This document shows, piece by piece, positions 1-7,623 of a stretch of 14,399 nt of DNA. This DNA is from Collybiopsis luxurians FD-317 M1 (lineage: Eukaryota > Basidiomycota > Agaricomycetes > Agaricales > Omphalotaceae). The notes beneath the pieces were generated by a model. That model was given only the letters and a program-made list of their open reading frames with translations. It made no database searches and was not told the DNA's origin. Each line of letters opens with the position of its first letter. Position 1 is the first letter of the stretch. Position numbers and translations under genes: made by a program. The stretch is taken from NCBI GenBank assembly GCA_000827265.1, contig KN834777.1, positions 24,520 to 38,918 on the forward strand, written 5' to 3'.

Positions 1-720
1 GTTCCTTTCCACATCAAATCCCACTGACATGCTGCTCCCCTTGATTCTGCTTTTTTGCCAACTGGACTTCCGAAGTACGAACCTGCTTAGGTACCTGGCT
101 CAGGTCATGTCCATAGGCACGCAGTTTTCTCCCTCCACTTCCCCGACATTCAAAATGGCATGAGCATTGAAAATACAAGCACCGCAAGTATCAATTTCAC
201 TATCCTCAATCACTCAATCACCAGAAGCTACCTCAATTTCAACAATGAAGCTGATCTCTCAGTCAACCTTCTGCAGTGGATGATGCCACCTATGCCCGAA
301 GTATCTGAATCTACTGCCATGAGAACACAATTGATTTCAGCTCATGGAATGAAGTGAAACTTGTCCTGTAGCTAGTTTGAGCTTTGAGAGGGAGCGGTAT
401 GTTTTCACAGCAGTACTGGTCTGTAGGTATTTTATTGGGAAAAGATCCAGATAGGCAAGAGGTGCTGTCATCAAACATTGAGAGTGCACTGTGGGGTCAA
501 GGGAAAGTGGTGGAAATTCAGCCGCAATTGAGCTCACACTGACAACGCAAATGGGCATTGGCCCTTTTCTTGGTTTTCCAGCAAAGCTGTGAACACCACC
601 GTAATTATCTGAATGTATACTAATGGGAAGGCAAGAAGGGCAATGCACAAGCCTACATACCCAGTGCTGAGATTAGATAATTCTGAGATAGGAAATGTCA
701 AAGCATTATCAGAGGCTGTG
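1..720. other. Region with no confident gene
   Basis: No gene can be supported here. A short + strand frame at 160-357 ends with a stretch LLQWMMPPMPEVSEST but has no recognisable domain, no intron signals and no counterpart in the duplicated unit. On the - strand a hydrophobic frame overlaps the right part and is listed separately. The stretch lies upstream of the phosducin-like remnant and is not part of the segmental duplication. Confidence 0.5.
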
Positions 721-755
721 TGGCCGATGTCCATATATGACATCGGCCATCCACA
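534..755 (-). pseudogene. Possible relic of a DUF6535 membrane segment
   Basis: Reading on the - strand, an ISEL motif is followed by about 30 hydrophobic residues containing ALLAFPLVYIQ and then CPFAL. The intact gene at 5088-7559 has the same order at the end of its membrane region: SEL, a hydrophobic segment with ILAF, then ECPYRIPL. The frame stops just after CPFALSV, and no upstream DUF6535 core or downstream ankyrin repeats can be seen. It could be chance hydrophobicity in AT-rich DNA. The call rests on motif order only. Confidence 0.2.
721..749. repeat. Perfect 11-bp inverted repeat (hairpin)
   Basis: TGGCCGATGTC at 721-731 is followed by a 7-nt AT-rich spacer and its exact reverse complement at 739-749. 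The arms are GC-rich compared with the surroundings. It lies inside the possible DUF6535 relic. No target-site duplication or second copy is visible, so its nature is unknown. Confidence 0.8.
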
Positions 756-975
756 GGCATGGTCGGTAAGCCTGTTAGTTAAGAAAGGAGGTTTATCACG
801 CGACCTCGATTTGAATCTCATCAATGTATTGTGAGAAACTCCTGCCTATTGGGGCCAGATTTGGGGAGATCGTGGCCGATCGCTGCATACAAAGCCCTCC
901 CTTCCCTTCGGTCAGAGTCGGGGAATATTTGGTCAACTAGCCACTTAACTCACGAAACATTCAAGTGTTCAGATA

Positions 976-1457
976 TTGACGCCTTGGTTTTCTCTGGCAA
1001 AATATTCAACGGAACAGAACGCTCATGTCGCTGACTAGATCTGGTAACTGGAATCAAGCCGTGTTAAAGCCAAGCCGAAAGTTTATTCTCAATCACTCTT
1101 TGGACACTTGCTTCCTTCTGGACAATGCACTCGCCCATCTAGCTCGAATGTATCCCAATGCCAAATTCCTGCGGTGTCCTGCTGTGGCGCTCGGATTCGC
1201 ATCCACCTCCAAACCTAAACCTGCCCCAAGTATAAAACAGCATTCGACATTGATATGAGACTGATGAGGACAATTTGTTTGACAACCAAAATTTCCGGGA
1301 CGATGACGACAAGGACCGGTACGAGGAAGACACCATCAGTCTCGACATGCTTCCCATCATGCTTGTATACCGTAACTGCGGGCTTGTTCACAATTGGGTC
1401 AGGGTAGATTGGAAAGCAGGAGAGGCTTGTGTCGAGGAGCGTCAAGAGTTCGGCTAA
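976..1457 (+). pseudogene. Phosducin-like protein pseudogene, internally deleted
   Basis: Phosducin-like proteins are cytosolic thioredoxin-fold proteins that bind G-beta-gamma or assist the CCT chaperonin. Three pieces remain in order. First, an N-terminal motif DIDALVFSGKIFNGTERS at about 979-1026. Second, a middle block containing SLDTCFLLDNALAHLARMYP and then NAKFLRC at about 1100-1210. Third, the C-terminal block DDDDKDRYEED, MLPIMLVYR and LVHNWVRVDW at about 1270-1457, which is the end of the thioredoxin-like domain. Between the first and second pieces roughly a hundred residues of the usual helical region are missing; a trace TGIKAVL can be read at about 1048-1068 only with a one-base shift. 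There is no ATG at the N-terminal motif, and stops (for example the TGA at 1257) separate the second and third pieces. The last block, from about 1267, is duplicated at 8487. It is clearly non-functional. Confidence 0.8.
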
Positions 1458-1555
1458 CATTATAAAGCATGTCTTTGCCCTATCTCTTTACTTTTTTACT
1501 CACATACGGTCTAGAGTCCAAGACCATATCCAAATCCCACCATGACCTCTAACAG

Positions 1556-2562
1556 CAATTCGGGACTCTTCATTGACTGGACCAAATATCCAAATATGAC
1601 AAGAGACAAGTGCTGTGTGGTAGTCTCTTGGGACCACTATTCATCACTGTAAATTCATTCTTCTGCTTCACACCTATACACCACCGTTCTGACTGTCGTT
1701 ATGTTTCCAGGCCTTCAAATGTATCATGCCTAGCCCGACCTCTTCTCTCAAACCTAAACTTCAGCCTACTCGAAGTGTGAATGCAAAGATTTGAGTATCG
1801 AAGAAGTTTCGAGCAAAAATTAGGTATACATGGCCACAGTCGTGAGTACCGTTGTTTTTATTTCACAGTCGATTCATCTGTTGCCCGCTTCAGCTCTCAA
1901 TGTCGACTCCCCAGGCCTATTGCAAGAAAGGCAGAAGTTTCAATGAGGTCATTTTATGAACATTCGGAATGATCAAGTGGATTGAGAAAGCTCCTAACTG
2001 GGAGGTAAAAAATTTTCAACAACTGAGCCAGTACGTCACTACCGAATGTCCATTTTGTTACTGAGTGACCTTCATCCAGGCAAATTTTCGGTGCTGAAGA
2101 CAACGAACCAGCATCCGATTCCAATCTTGTGCTACTCCACCAGCACACGGGTGACTATATCAACTCTGAGGAAGAAATAGACCTGAATCCCAAAGACCCT
2201 CCTGCCTCGAAAGCTTCCAATCCCTCATTTCAGGACATCCAAAGCCTCACACCAAGCCATGCCCGCAAATGTCAACCTTCCCGTACCCCACAATCAAACT
2301 TCACAACCTGCCATCCAGCTCATACTCAAACGCCCGGCACTCATCAACCTTTTCAAACCCACAGTTGACTCGCCAACCGGCTCCTTGTCTTCCGGTAGCC
2401 ATCAACAGTGCTCTTGCATCCATGGTCAAGCCGTATGCCAACCAACTTATCCTCACTCGCACTCCTCTGCCTGCGCTCCTCAACCTGCCAATTCCTCTTA
2501 TCGTCGTTCTCCTTCACCCTCCCGCCAACTTTTCAACCTACAGACATGGACCGAGGCAATGA
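1556..2562 (+). pseudogene. Unrecognised four-exon gene, copy A (broken)
   Basis: I do not recognise the family. Comparison with copy B defines the exons: a 1556-1648, b 1711-1821/1823, c 1915-2030, d 2080-2562. They are separated by GT-AG introns of 62, 91 and 49 bp that have the same lengths in copy B. Readable protein pieces include SKYDKRQVL and GSLLGPLFIT in exon a, KPKLQPTRSVNAKI in b, KWIEKAPNWEV in c, and IFGAEDNE then LLHQHTGDYINSEEEIDLNP in d, followed by a Pro/Ser/Thr-rich tail. Lesions: a TGA in exon a before DQISKYDK, a TGA at 1792-1794 where copy B has CGA, frame breaks in exon c, and a 2-base length difference at about 2230-2250 that shifts the tail. The acidic exon d and Pro-rich tail suggest a soluble, possibly nuclear protein, but this is a guess. 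Exon a begins after an acceptor AG, so the true 5' end is unknown. Confidence 0.6.
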
Positions 2563-3142
2563 TGGTGATGACATGGAAGCATTGAAATTGATGACCGGAA
2601 TGGACCGCAACCTGCCCATGACCATTGCCGACACACTCAACAGTTCATGGGGAAGAGGCGGCTGACCGGGCCATCAAGCATCCAGCTATCTCTCCAACTA
2701 CTGGGGGTCCTGGAAAGCCAGTAAAACATTCCTGGGTGCATTTTCGGCATATTCCTTTTCTTGCAGCTAATACAATTTTCAGATATTATGCCTACTATTG
2801 CGTTCAGCCCTCATTGTCGCTTGCTTTAATAGTTTCTCTGGTTGTGCTCACTCGGACTGTGTTTCGTTGCTCAATAGCTAACTGTTTGGATTTTTTTTAT
2901 TGCTACTTTGCTCACTCGCTACTTGACTGGACTTTGTTCGTCTTTCGCTGCGCTACTCACCATACTGTACTTGAGCCTATTAATAAGATATTCTAGTGTA
3001 TGTAGATTAGGACCTAACAAGAATGCAGTGTACAGTTGAGAGCAGAGATATCGACGATGGAGTGATTAATTTAGCACCGGTGGTGGGGGACCCGGTATTC
3101 CGGCCTGTGACAGCTGTATCGGTTTTTCACGCTTCCAGCATT
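2563..3142. other. Intergenic region between the unrecognised gene and the Sec14 pseudogene
   Basis: No gene seen. An open frame at 2625-2996 is rich in Phe, Leu, Val and Cys, but the homologous stretch in unit B (about 10740-11110) does not keep that frame, so it is not coding. Just downstream of the TGA at 2560-2562, another frame reads MDRGNDGDDMEALKLMTGMD. It is partly kept in unit B and may be an alternative end of the unrecognised gene. Confidence 0.5.
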
Positions 3143-3267
3143 CCTCATATTCGCTCTTTTATTGGATACAATGCCTATATATATATTCCCATTATTTTCC
3201 TCCAACCAATGTCCCTCATCAAATCATCGAGAACATCCGATTCAGAAGCACTAGCACGATCACTGAC
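3143..3267. repeat. Local direct repeat of the Sec14 5' region, unit 1
   Basis: About 125 bp starting CCTCATATTCGCT are similar to 3325-3450, which holds the real Sec14 start. Both copies run from CCTCATATTCGCT through a T/C-rich stretch to GAGAA and then AGAAGCAC. Where the functional copy has ATGTCC, this unit has ACATCC, so the start codon is lost. It contains a TATATATATAT run at about 3176-3186. Remnants also appear upstream of the second Sec14 pseudogene at about 11290-11345. Confidence 0.65.
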
Positions 3268-3324
3268 TTAACCTTTGATCACCCCCTCCTTGCCATTTCC
3301 GCATTCTAATCATAGCCCAGCAAC

Positions 3325-3450
3325 CCTCATATTCGCTTGTTTATCGGATAGAATCCCTCTAGATTTTCCCTATATCTTCTTCTTAACCAAAATCCTTCGA
3401 CAATTCGCCGAGAATGTCCAATCTAGAAGCACCAGCACAGGCGAGTGCCA
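3325..3450. repeat. Local direct repeat of the Sec14 5' region, unit 2 (contains the start)
   Basis: This is the partner of 3143-3267 at an offset of about 182 bp. It includes a T/C-rich leader, which is common upstream of fungal genes, and the ATG at 3414. The repeat predates or accompanied the segmental duplication, because traces of both units are present in unit B. Confidence 0.65.
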
Positions 3451-4425
3451 GCGCGATGCCACAGGGGGTCACTGACCTGAACTACAAGCCTTTACCTGGT
3501 CGCCTCGGTAATTTGACGGTTCCCCAGCAGCATGCCCTGGACAAGTTCAAGAAAGAGCTTCAAGAAGAGGGGTTTTTGTCGAGGAAAGAATGGATGATGC
3601 CACGCTTTTACGGTTCATTTCTTTCACTCCTATTTTTTTGACTTAGTACCCTGAGCTCCTTCTGTGCATTAGATTCCTCAGAGCACAAAAATTTGATGTC
3701 GCCTTAGCGAAGGCAATGATAATTGATTGCGAAAAGTGGAGAAAAGAGTTTGGAGTTGATGATATCGTAAAGTACGTCTTCCTCGACTTTTTCAAAATAC
3801 ACCAGCTGATCAACCGCATAGAAACTTTGACTTCCCAGAAAAGGAGGAAGTCGACAAGTATTACCCGCAATTTTATCATAAGATGGACAAGGTATGTCTC
3901 GTTGTCTTCTCCCTATCGCCTGCCCCTCAATGGATCTAGGATGGTTGCCCGATCTACATTGAACAACTCGGAAAACTCGACTTCAAAGCCCTCTATGCAT
4001 GCACAACACAAGACCGTCTCCTCAAACATCTCATCTGGGAATATGAGAAATTTAAGGATGTCTCTCTCTCCAATTTCTATCATGTCAAAGACTACATCAT
4101 GGCCGCCTCATCCATTGGCCAAGACCGTTACCCCGAATGCATGGGTAAATTCTTCATCATCAATGCTCCGTGGTTGTTTAGTGGTGTATGGACGGTCATT
4201 AAGCCATGGTTGGATGAAGTGACGGTGGCCAAGATTGCGATCTTGGGCAAGGACTATAAAGACACATTGTTGGCTCAGATCCCGAAGGAGAATTTGCCGA
4301 AAGAGCTCGGGGGTGGTTGCACATGTGGGAAGGGGTGTTTGTTGAGCGATGAAGGACCGTGGAACGAGGCTAAGTGGCAGAAGATCGAGGCGGAGATGAG
4401 TAATGGGTCTGCAAAGACAGCATAG
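3414..4425 (+). pseudogene. Sec14-like phosphatidylinositol/phosphatidylcholine transfer protein, copy A (broken)
   Basis: Sec14 proteins are cytosolic CRAL-TRIO lipid exchangers that link phospholipid metabolism to Golgi traffic. Exons are 3414-3612, 3673-3771, 3822-3891 and 3940-4425; the GT-AG introns are 60, 50 and 48 bp. The CRAL-TRIO N-helices (LPGRLGNLTVPQQHALDKFK, then DDATLLR and FLRAQKFDV), [46 protein letters not shown] and IPKENLPKELGG follow the yeast Sec14 order closely. Two lesions break it. One base is missing near 3569 relative to copy B, which throws the end of exon 1 out of frame before DDATLLR. A clean 75-bp deletion at 4053/4054 removes 25 residues, including the conserved core ending VETSCTILDL, which in yeast Sec14 carries a Glu of the inositol-headgroup site. 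GRP has become GCP. Transcription would converge on the ankyrin gene. A base-calling error at the G/T run could explain the first lesion but not the second. Confidence 0.9.
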
Positions 4426-5087
4426 AGATAGTTGACTATAGTGCGCGGTTTTACATACATATCCTTCATAGCATTTATCATTTTTTGAGTTGTTCATCAT
4501 TTAATTCATGACATACACAGTACAAAGGGTAGTAGCGAATCATTATTTATACTTACCGACATCTTGAATCTTTTGAGAAGTTTACTTAGGGTATTTTGGT
4601 GTATGGTTTGTTGAGTCTTGTCCACTAATTACTGCTTATGGTTAATGTGGAAGTTTTGTGAGTATTGATCCTTTAGAGATTAGTTCTCTGTGAAGTCCAA
4701 TCATGTTTCTGGGGTTGTATCAGACTTGAGCCTCATGTTCAAACCTAACTTGTCATCCATTTACTGCAGGCTTATAGAGGCAGCCTCTGCTCACTGGTGT
4801 AGCAAGAAATTCTCAACAAAAAAATTGTTCAAGTTAGCATCTAAGAGTCTCATATCTCAAAAGACTGGATCATGATTCAGTTTCTTTGCTCAATCAACAA
4901 TACTGCATAAAATTTTTTCTTATTCAAGTAAAATATGTTACACAGAATCAAGACATATATTTGGGAAGTAACTGCATGGTACATATAATCTGCATAAACC
5001 AAGGTAATTGAATACTATAGCTAGCACAAGACATGGGATGGAAGAGGGGGGGCCACTGTAAGACAATTACAGCCCACAGATTCAGAA
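4426..5087. other. Convergent intergenic region, conserved between units
   Basis: These 662 bp separate the stop codons of the Sec14 pseudogene (+) and the ankyrin gene (-). The matching stretch in unit B, 12612-13273, has the same length and is nearly identical apart from scattered substitutions and very small indels. It is better conserved than most of the upstream part of the unit. It presumably holds 3' UTR and polyadenylation signals of both genes, but no classic AATAAA stands out. The small frame at 4690-4875 is not preserved in unit B. Confidence 0.6.
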
Positions 5088-7559
5088 TTAGTCTTGAGCT
5101 CCATGATCCTTTAAGTACTGTGCAATATCCTTATTCTTGAAGACAAGTGCTGCTTCCAATGCTGTTCTATAGAACCCTCCTTGGATATTGACATCTGCAC
5201 CTTTCTCTACTAGGAATTTTACAATGTCCAGGCTTCTTATAGCAGCTGCTTGAAGTGCTGTTCCATAATACCCTCCTTGTATATTGACATTTGCACCATT
5301 TTCTACTAGGAATTGAACCATATCCAGGTGTTCCCGGTATGCTGCTGCTTGCAGTGCAGTGCCATAATACCCCCCTTGGAGATTGACATCTGCATTGTTT
5401 TCCACTAAGAATGTCACAATATCCAGGTGCCCATAACGAGCTGCTGCTTGCAGCGCAGTGTTCTCAAATGTTTCTGTTTGTATATTGACATCTGCCCCAT
5501 ATTCTACAAGCAACTTCACAATATCTAGACTCCTACATGCTGCAGCCTGTAATGCAGTGCCAGATGGGTCTCCTGTCGCATTGACATCTACCCCTTTGGT
5601 CAACAAGAATTGGACAACATCCAATTTGCCCTCATAAGCTGCCTGTTGGAGTGACCTTTGGCATTCCTCAGTTGAATCAACCTCAGAGTCAATGGTATTT
5701 TTGAGCAAGTATTTAACAAGGTCCAATTTTCCCTCTCCTGCAGCAGCCTCAGTTGCACTTTCATAGTGATCAAATACATCACTGTACTTCTGCTTTTTTT
5801 TTGCTCCATATTTGACCAAAATTTTAGCAGTATCCAAATGGCCACATTTGGAGGCCTCATATAATGCATCAGAATACCAATCAAGTGCCTTGGGGAATTT
5901 AGACTTGTGTTCTTCTATTATTTCAATGACCTTTGTTAATGCTATTTCATTGCCATCTGCGGCAGCCTTCAACGGAGAATTTTCCATCATTTCCTTATCA
6001 AATTCTGGAAAGAGACTATCATCTGGGAGTTGAATCCACTTGGAAACAACAGAAGGCCAGATTTTGGCATTATAGCTGTTAGGATCCTTGATTTGTGCTA
6101 ACGCATTGCAAATTGTTTGAGACAGCATGGTGATATGCTCCGACTTGAGCTTGGATTTAAGTGTATAGAGTATCCAACAACTACGTTGGGCTTTTTCAGT
6201 CAATAATCCAGTAAAAATCCCATGCAGGCCATGAGAAACTATCTCTTGAATGGATGAATTTGACTGTAGAGTACACAGCCAAGCAATTATATCAATGGAC
6301 ATCATATCAAGTCTAGTGATATCTTCAATACTCCTATCTTCCAACCTAAGCATTTCATGCTCAGCATTCTTCAATGATCTGGGAACAGTTTTTAATTTGG
6401 AAAATAACCTCTTCCAAGCATTGTGTGGATGCATTATATAGTATACTGGTTTGAAAAGCAGTGGTATCCTGTAAGGGCATTCCAACCAAATTGGTGTTAA
6501 GAAAATGCTCCCCAAGTACATTGAAAATGCAAGGATTGTAACTGTGACTACAATCCAACAGAGTGACTGGTGCAGCTCAGATACATATAATGAAAGGCCA
6601 ATGAAGAAAAGTGCTAAAGATGCATGGAGAATAAGAGGTAAGATTCCAATGATCTCTGGAACTTTCCATTTCTTAAGTCCTGAAAATCTGAACTGCCTAA
6701 TAACAGCTCGTTCTTTGGCATTTCCAGATGAAATGGAACTATAAGCTTGAAGCCACTGCTTCACCAGTACAGATAAAAGGGCAGTGGCAAGTGACAAAGA
6801 GAGACTTGCAAAGAATAATCCATTTATCCACAAGTCATTTTTGCTTGGGATGACATTGTTTAGATCAACTGATGAAGGTGGGATAGCCTTAATCTCTGTT
6901 ACATTTCCTGCTGCTCTGAGTAACTTGACCTGCTCTAAAAGCAAGGTGGCAGTGATTTCTGAGTAGTCAGGTTGAAGAGAATTCACAGTGGTAACAACAA
7001 ATGTGGTCACAACTGCAGAGAAAAGTGCAGCCTGTAAATTTACCAAGGGGTGTTTAGTCCATGTTATTAATGCTCGCTGGATACCCACAAATATTAGGAG
7101 AGAGTCAATGGTATCCTTGAAGCCACGCAACATTTCATCATCATAGTTTTCGGCCTCATCAAGATAGACCTTCCAGACCCGGGCATTTTCCTTGAATTCA
7201 TCACCCAAAGGATCTGGGGCATATTTTTCAGTATAGTTGTATGTCCGAGTTCCTGCATGCAGTTGGTCAAATGACGCGCACTCGCCAGTGGAATATGAAA
7301 TGCTTACCAGTATATGATGACTGATATGGTGATTGATATGAGGGATTCCAAAGAAGCGGGATCCCTCATTATCCTTCTTGTTTCCAGGTAAGGGTGGGGA
7401 ACCATATTTTGGAACGGTTCTATCCTGTGGAGTTTCCTCAATGAAGGGATTATGAGAAGCATCTCCATCGACGTTTTCAATATCCACAGCAACATGATTG
7501 CCTTGCGGTGGTTCATCTGTACTGGTGTTTGCAAGAGCGGCTTGTTCCTGGTTGGACAT
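5088..7559 (-). CDS. DUF6535-like membrane protein with C-terminal ankyrin repeats, copy A
   Basis: The frame runs 823 codons from the ATG at 7557-7559 (Kozak-like G at -3, TATA box 57 bp upstream); the open frame beyond it has no earlier ATG. Residues about 124-330 fit the DUF6535 pattern (ARVWKVYLDEAENYDDEM, FSAVVTTFVV, SLQPDYSEI). Four hydrophobic segments follow at about 177-196, 244-268, 303-329 and 333-355, then ECPYR. Residues about 528-823 hold eight to nine ankyrin repeats of 32-35 residues, typified by GTALQAAA, LDIVKFLVE and GADVNIQGG. DUF6535 has no known biochemical activity. The layout suggests a membrane-anchored protein with a cytosolic ankyrin binding surface. A 57-bp in-frame intron very probably lies at 7032-7088, and the N-terminal part at 7253-7370 may hold another intron or a frameshift. 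Gene copy B begins at 13274. The coding region is strikingly CpG-poor. It is the best-preserved gene in the window. Confidence 0.85.
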   Translation of the reverse strand: MSNQEQAALANTSTDEPPQGNHVAVDIENVDGDASHNPFIEETPQDRTVPKYGSPPLPGNKKDNEGSRFFGIPHINHHISHHILVSISYSTGECASFDQLHAGTRTYNYTEKYAPDPLGDEFKENARVWKVYLDEAENYDDEMLRGFKDTIDSLLIFVGIQRALITWTKHPLVNLQAALFSAVVTTFVVTTVNSLQPDYSEITATLLLEQVKLLRAAGNVTEIKAIPPSSVDLNNVIPSKNDLWINGLFFASLSLSLATALLSVLVKQWLQAYSSISSGNAKERAVIRQFRFSGLKKWKVPEIIGILPLILHASLALFFIGLSLYVSELHQSLCWIVVTVTILAFSMYLGSIFLTPIWLECPYRIPLLFKPVYYIMHPHNAWKRLFSKLKTVPRSLKNAEHEMLRLEDRSIEDITRLDMMSIDIIAWLCTLQSNSSIQEIVSHGLHGIFTGLLTEKAQRSCWILYTLKSKLKSEHITMLSQTICNALAQIKDPNSYNAKIWPSVVSKWIQLPDDSLFPEFDKEMMENSPLKAAADGNEIALTKVIEIIEEHKSKFPKALDWYSDALYEASKCGHLDTAKILVKYGAKKKQKYSDVFDHYESATEAAAGEGKLDLVKYLLKNTIDSEVDSTEECQRSLQQAAYEGKLDVVQFLLTKGVDVNATGDPSGTALQAAACRSLDIVKLLVEYGADVNIQTETFENTALQAAARYGHLDIVTFLVENNADVNLQGGYYGTALQAAAYREHLDMVQFLVENGANVNIQGGYYGTALQAAAIRSLDIVKFLVEKGADVNIQGGFYRTALEAALVFKNKDIAQYLKDHGAQD
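7032..7088 (-). other. Probable 57-bp intron inside the ankyrin gene
   Basis: On the - strand the stretch starts GTGGGT and ends TTTACAG. Its length is a multiple of three and it has no stop, so the frame stays open unspliced. It inserts 19 residues (about 158-176) between LLIF and AALFSAVVTTF. Removing it restores an LLIFAALFSAVVTTF run, matching the uninterrupted motif usual in DUF6535 proteins and completing the first membrane segment. The size fits the other introns in the window. Confidence 0.75.
7253..7307 (-). other. Candidate 55-bp intron near the 5' end of the ankyrin gene
   Basis: On the - strand it starts GTAAGC, contains TTTGAC 17 bp before its end, and ends TGCAG just before TRTYNYTEKY. 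Because 55 is not a multiple of three, removing it puts the upstream exon into another frame. That frame reads NPSYQSPYQSSYTG into TRTYNY, but a TGA opens it at about 7363. A one-base loss in the GGGATCCC area (about 7358-7366) would reconcile both frames. Alternatively the intron is not real. Confidence 0.4.
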
Positions 7560-7614
7560 AGCAGCGTAACAGTTGGGGCAGGGAAACGGTGGAAAAGTCA
7601 AATGTTCAAAGGAA

Positions 7615-7623
7615 CTTTATATG
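7615..7623 (-). promoter_or_regulatory. TATA box of ankyrin gene copy A
   Basis: The - strand reads CATATAAAG, 57-65 bp upstream of the chosen ATG at 7559. This spacing fits a TATA-containing fungal promoter with a short leader and supports that start over others. The equivalent region of copy B lies beyond the window. Confidence 0.5.

Larger units (their letters stand above)
1267..6156. repeat. Segmental duplication, unit A
   Basis: This stretch matches 8487-14345 in the same orientation, introns and intergenic DNA included. Landmarks: the phosducin C-terminus at 1267 pairs with 8487, the Sec14 start at 3414 with 11523, and the ankyrin stop codon at 5088 with 13274. Identity is uneven: clearly lower from 1267 to about 3400, and very high from about 4080 to 5087. 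The left edge lies inside the phosducin-like pseudogene. The right edge lies inside the ankyrin gene, where similarity drops sharply near 6156. Confidence 0.9.

Noticed and set aside
160..357. 65-codon + strand frame with NLLQWMMP
   Set aside because: No family recognised, no second copy, no splice or promoter support; it could be chance.
2625..2996. 123-codon hydrophobic, Cys-rich open frame
   Set aside because: The homologous DNA in unit B does not keep the frame, there is no domain, and the stretch behaves like 3' untranslated or intergenic sequence.
4690..4875. 61-codon frame in the convergent intergenic region
   Set aside because: The frame is broken in unit B although the DNA is nearly identical, so coding selection is absent.
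7560..7601. Upstream extension of the ankyrin frame to 837 codons
   Set aside because: The extension has no ATG; it would start at TTG. The ATG at 7557-7559 has good context and a TATA box at a sensible distance.
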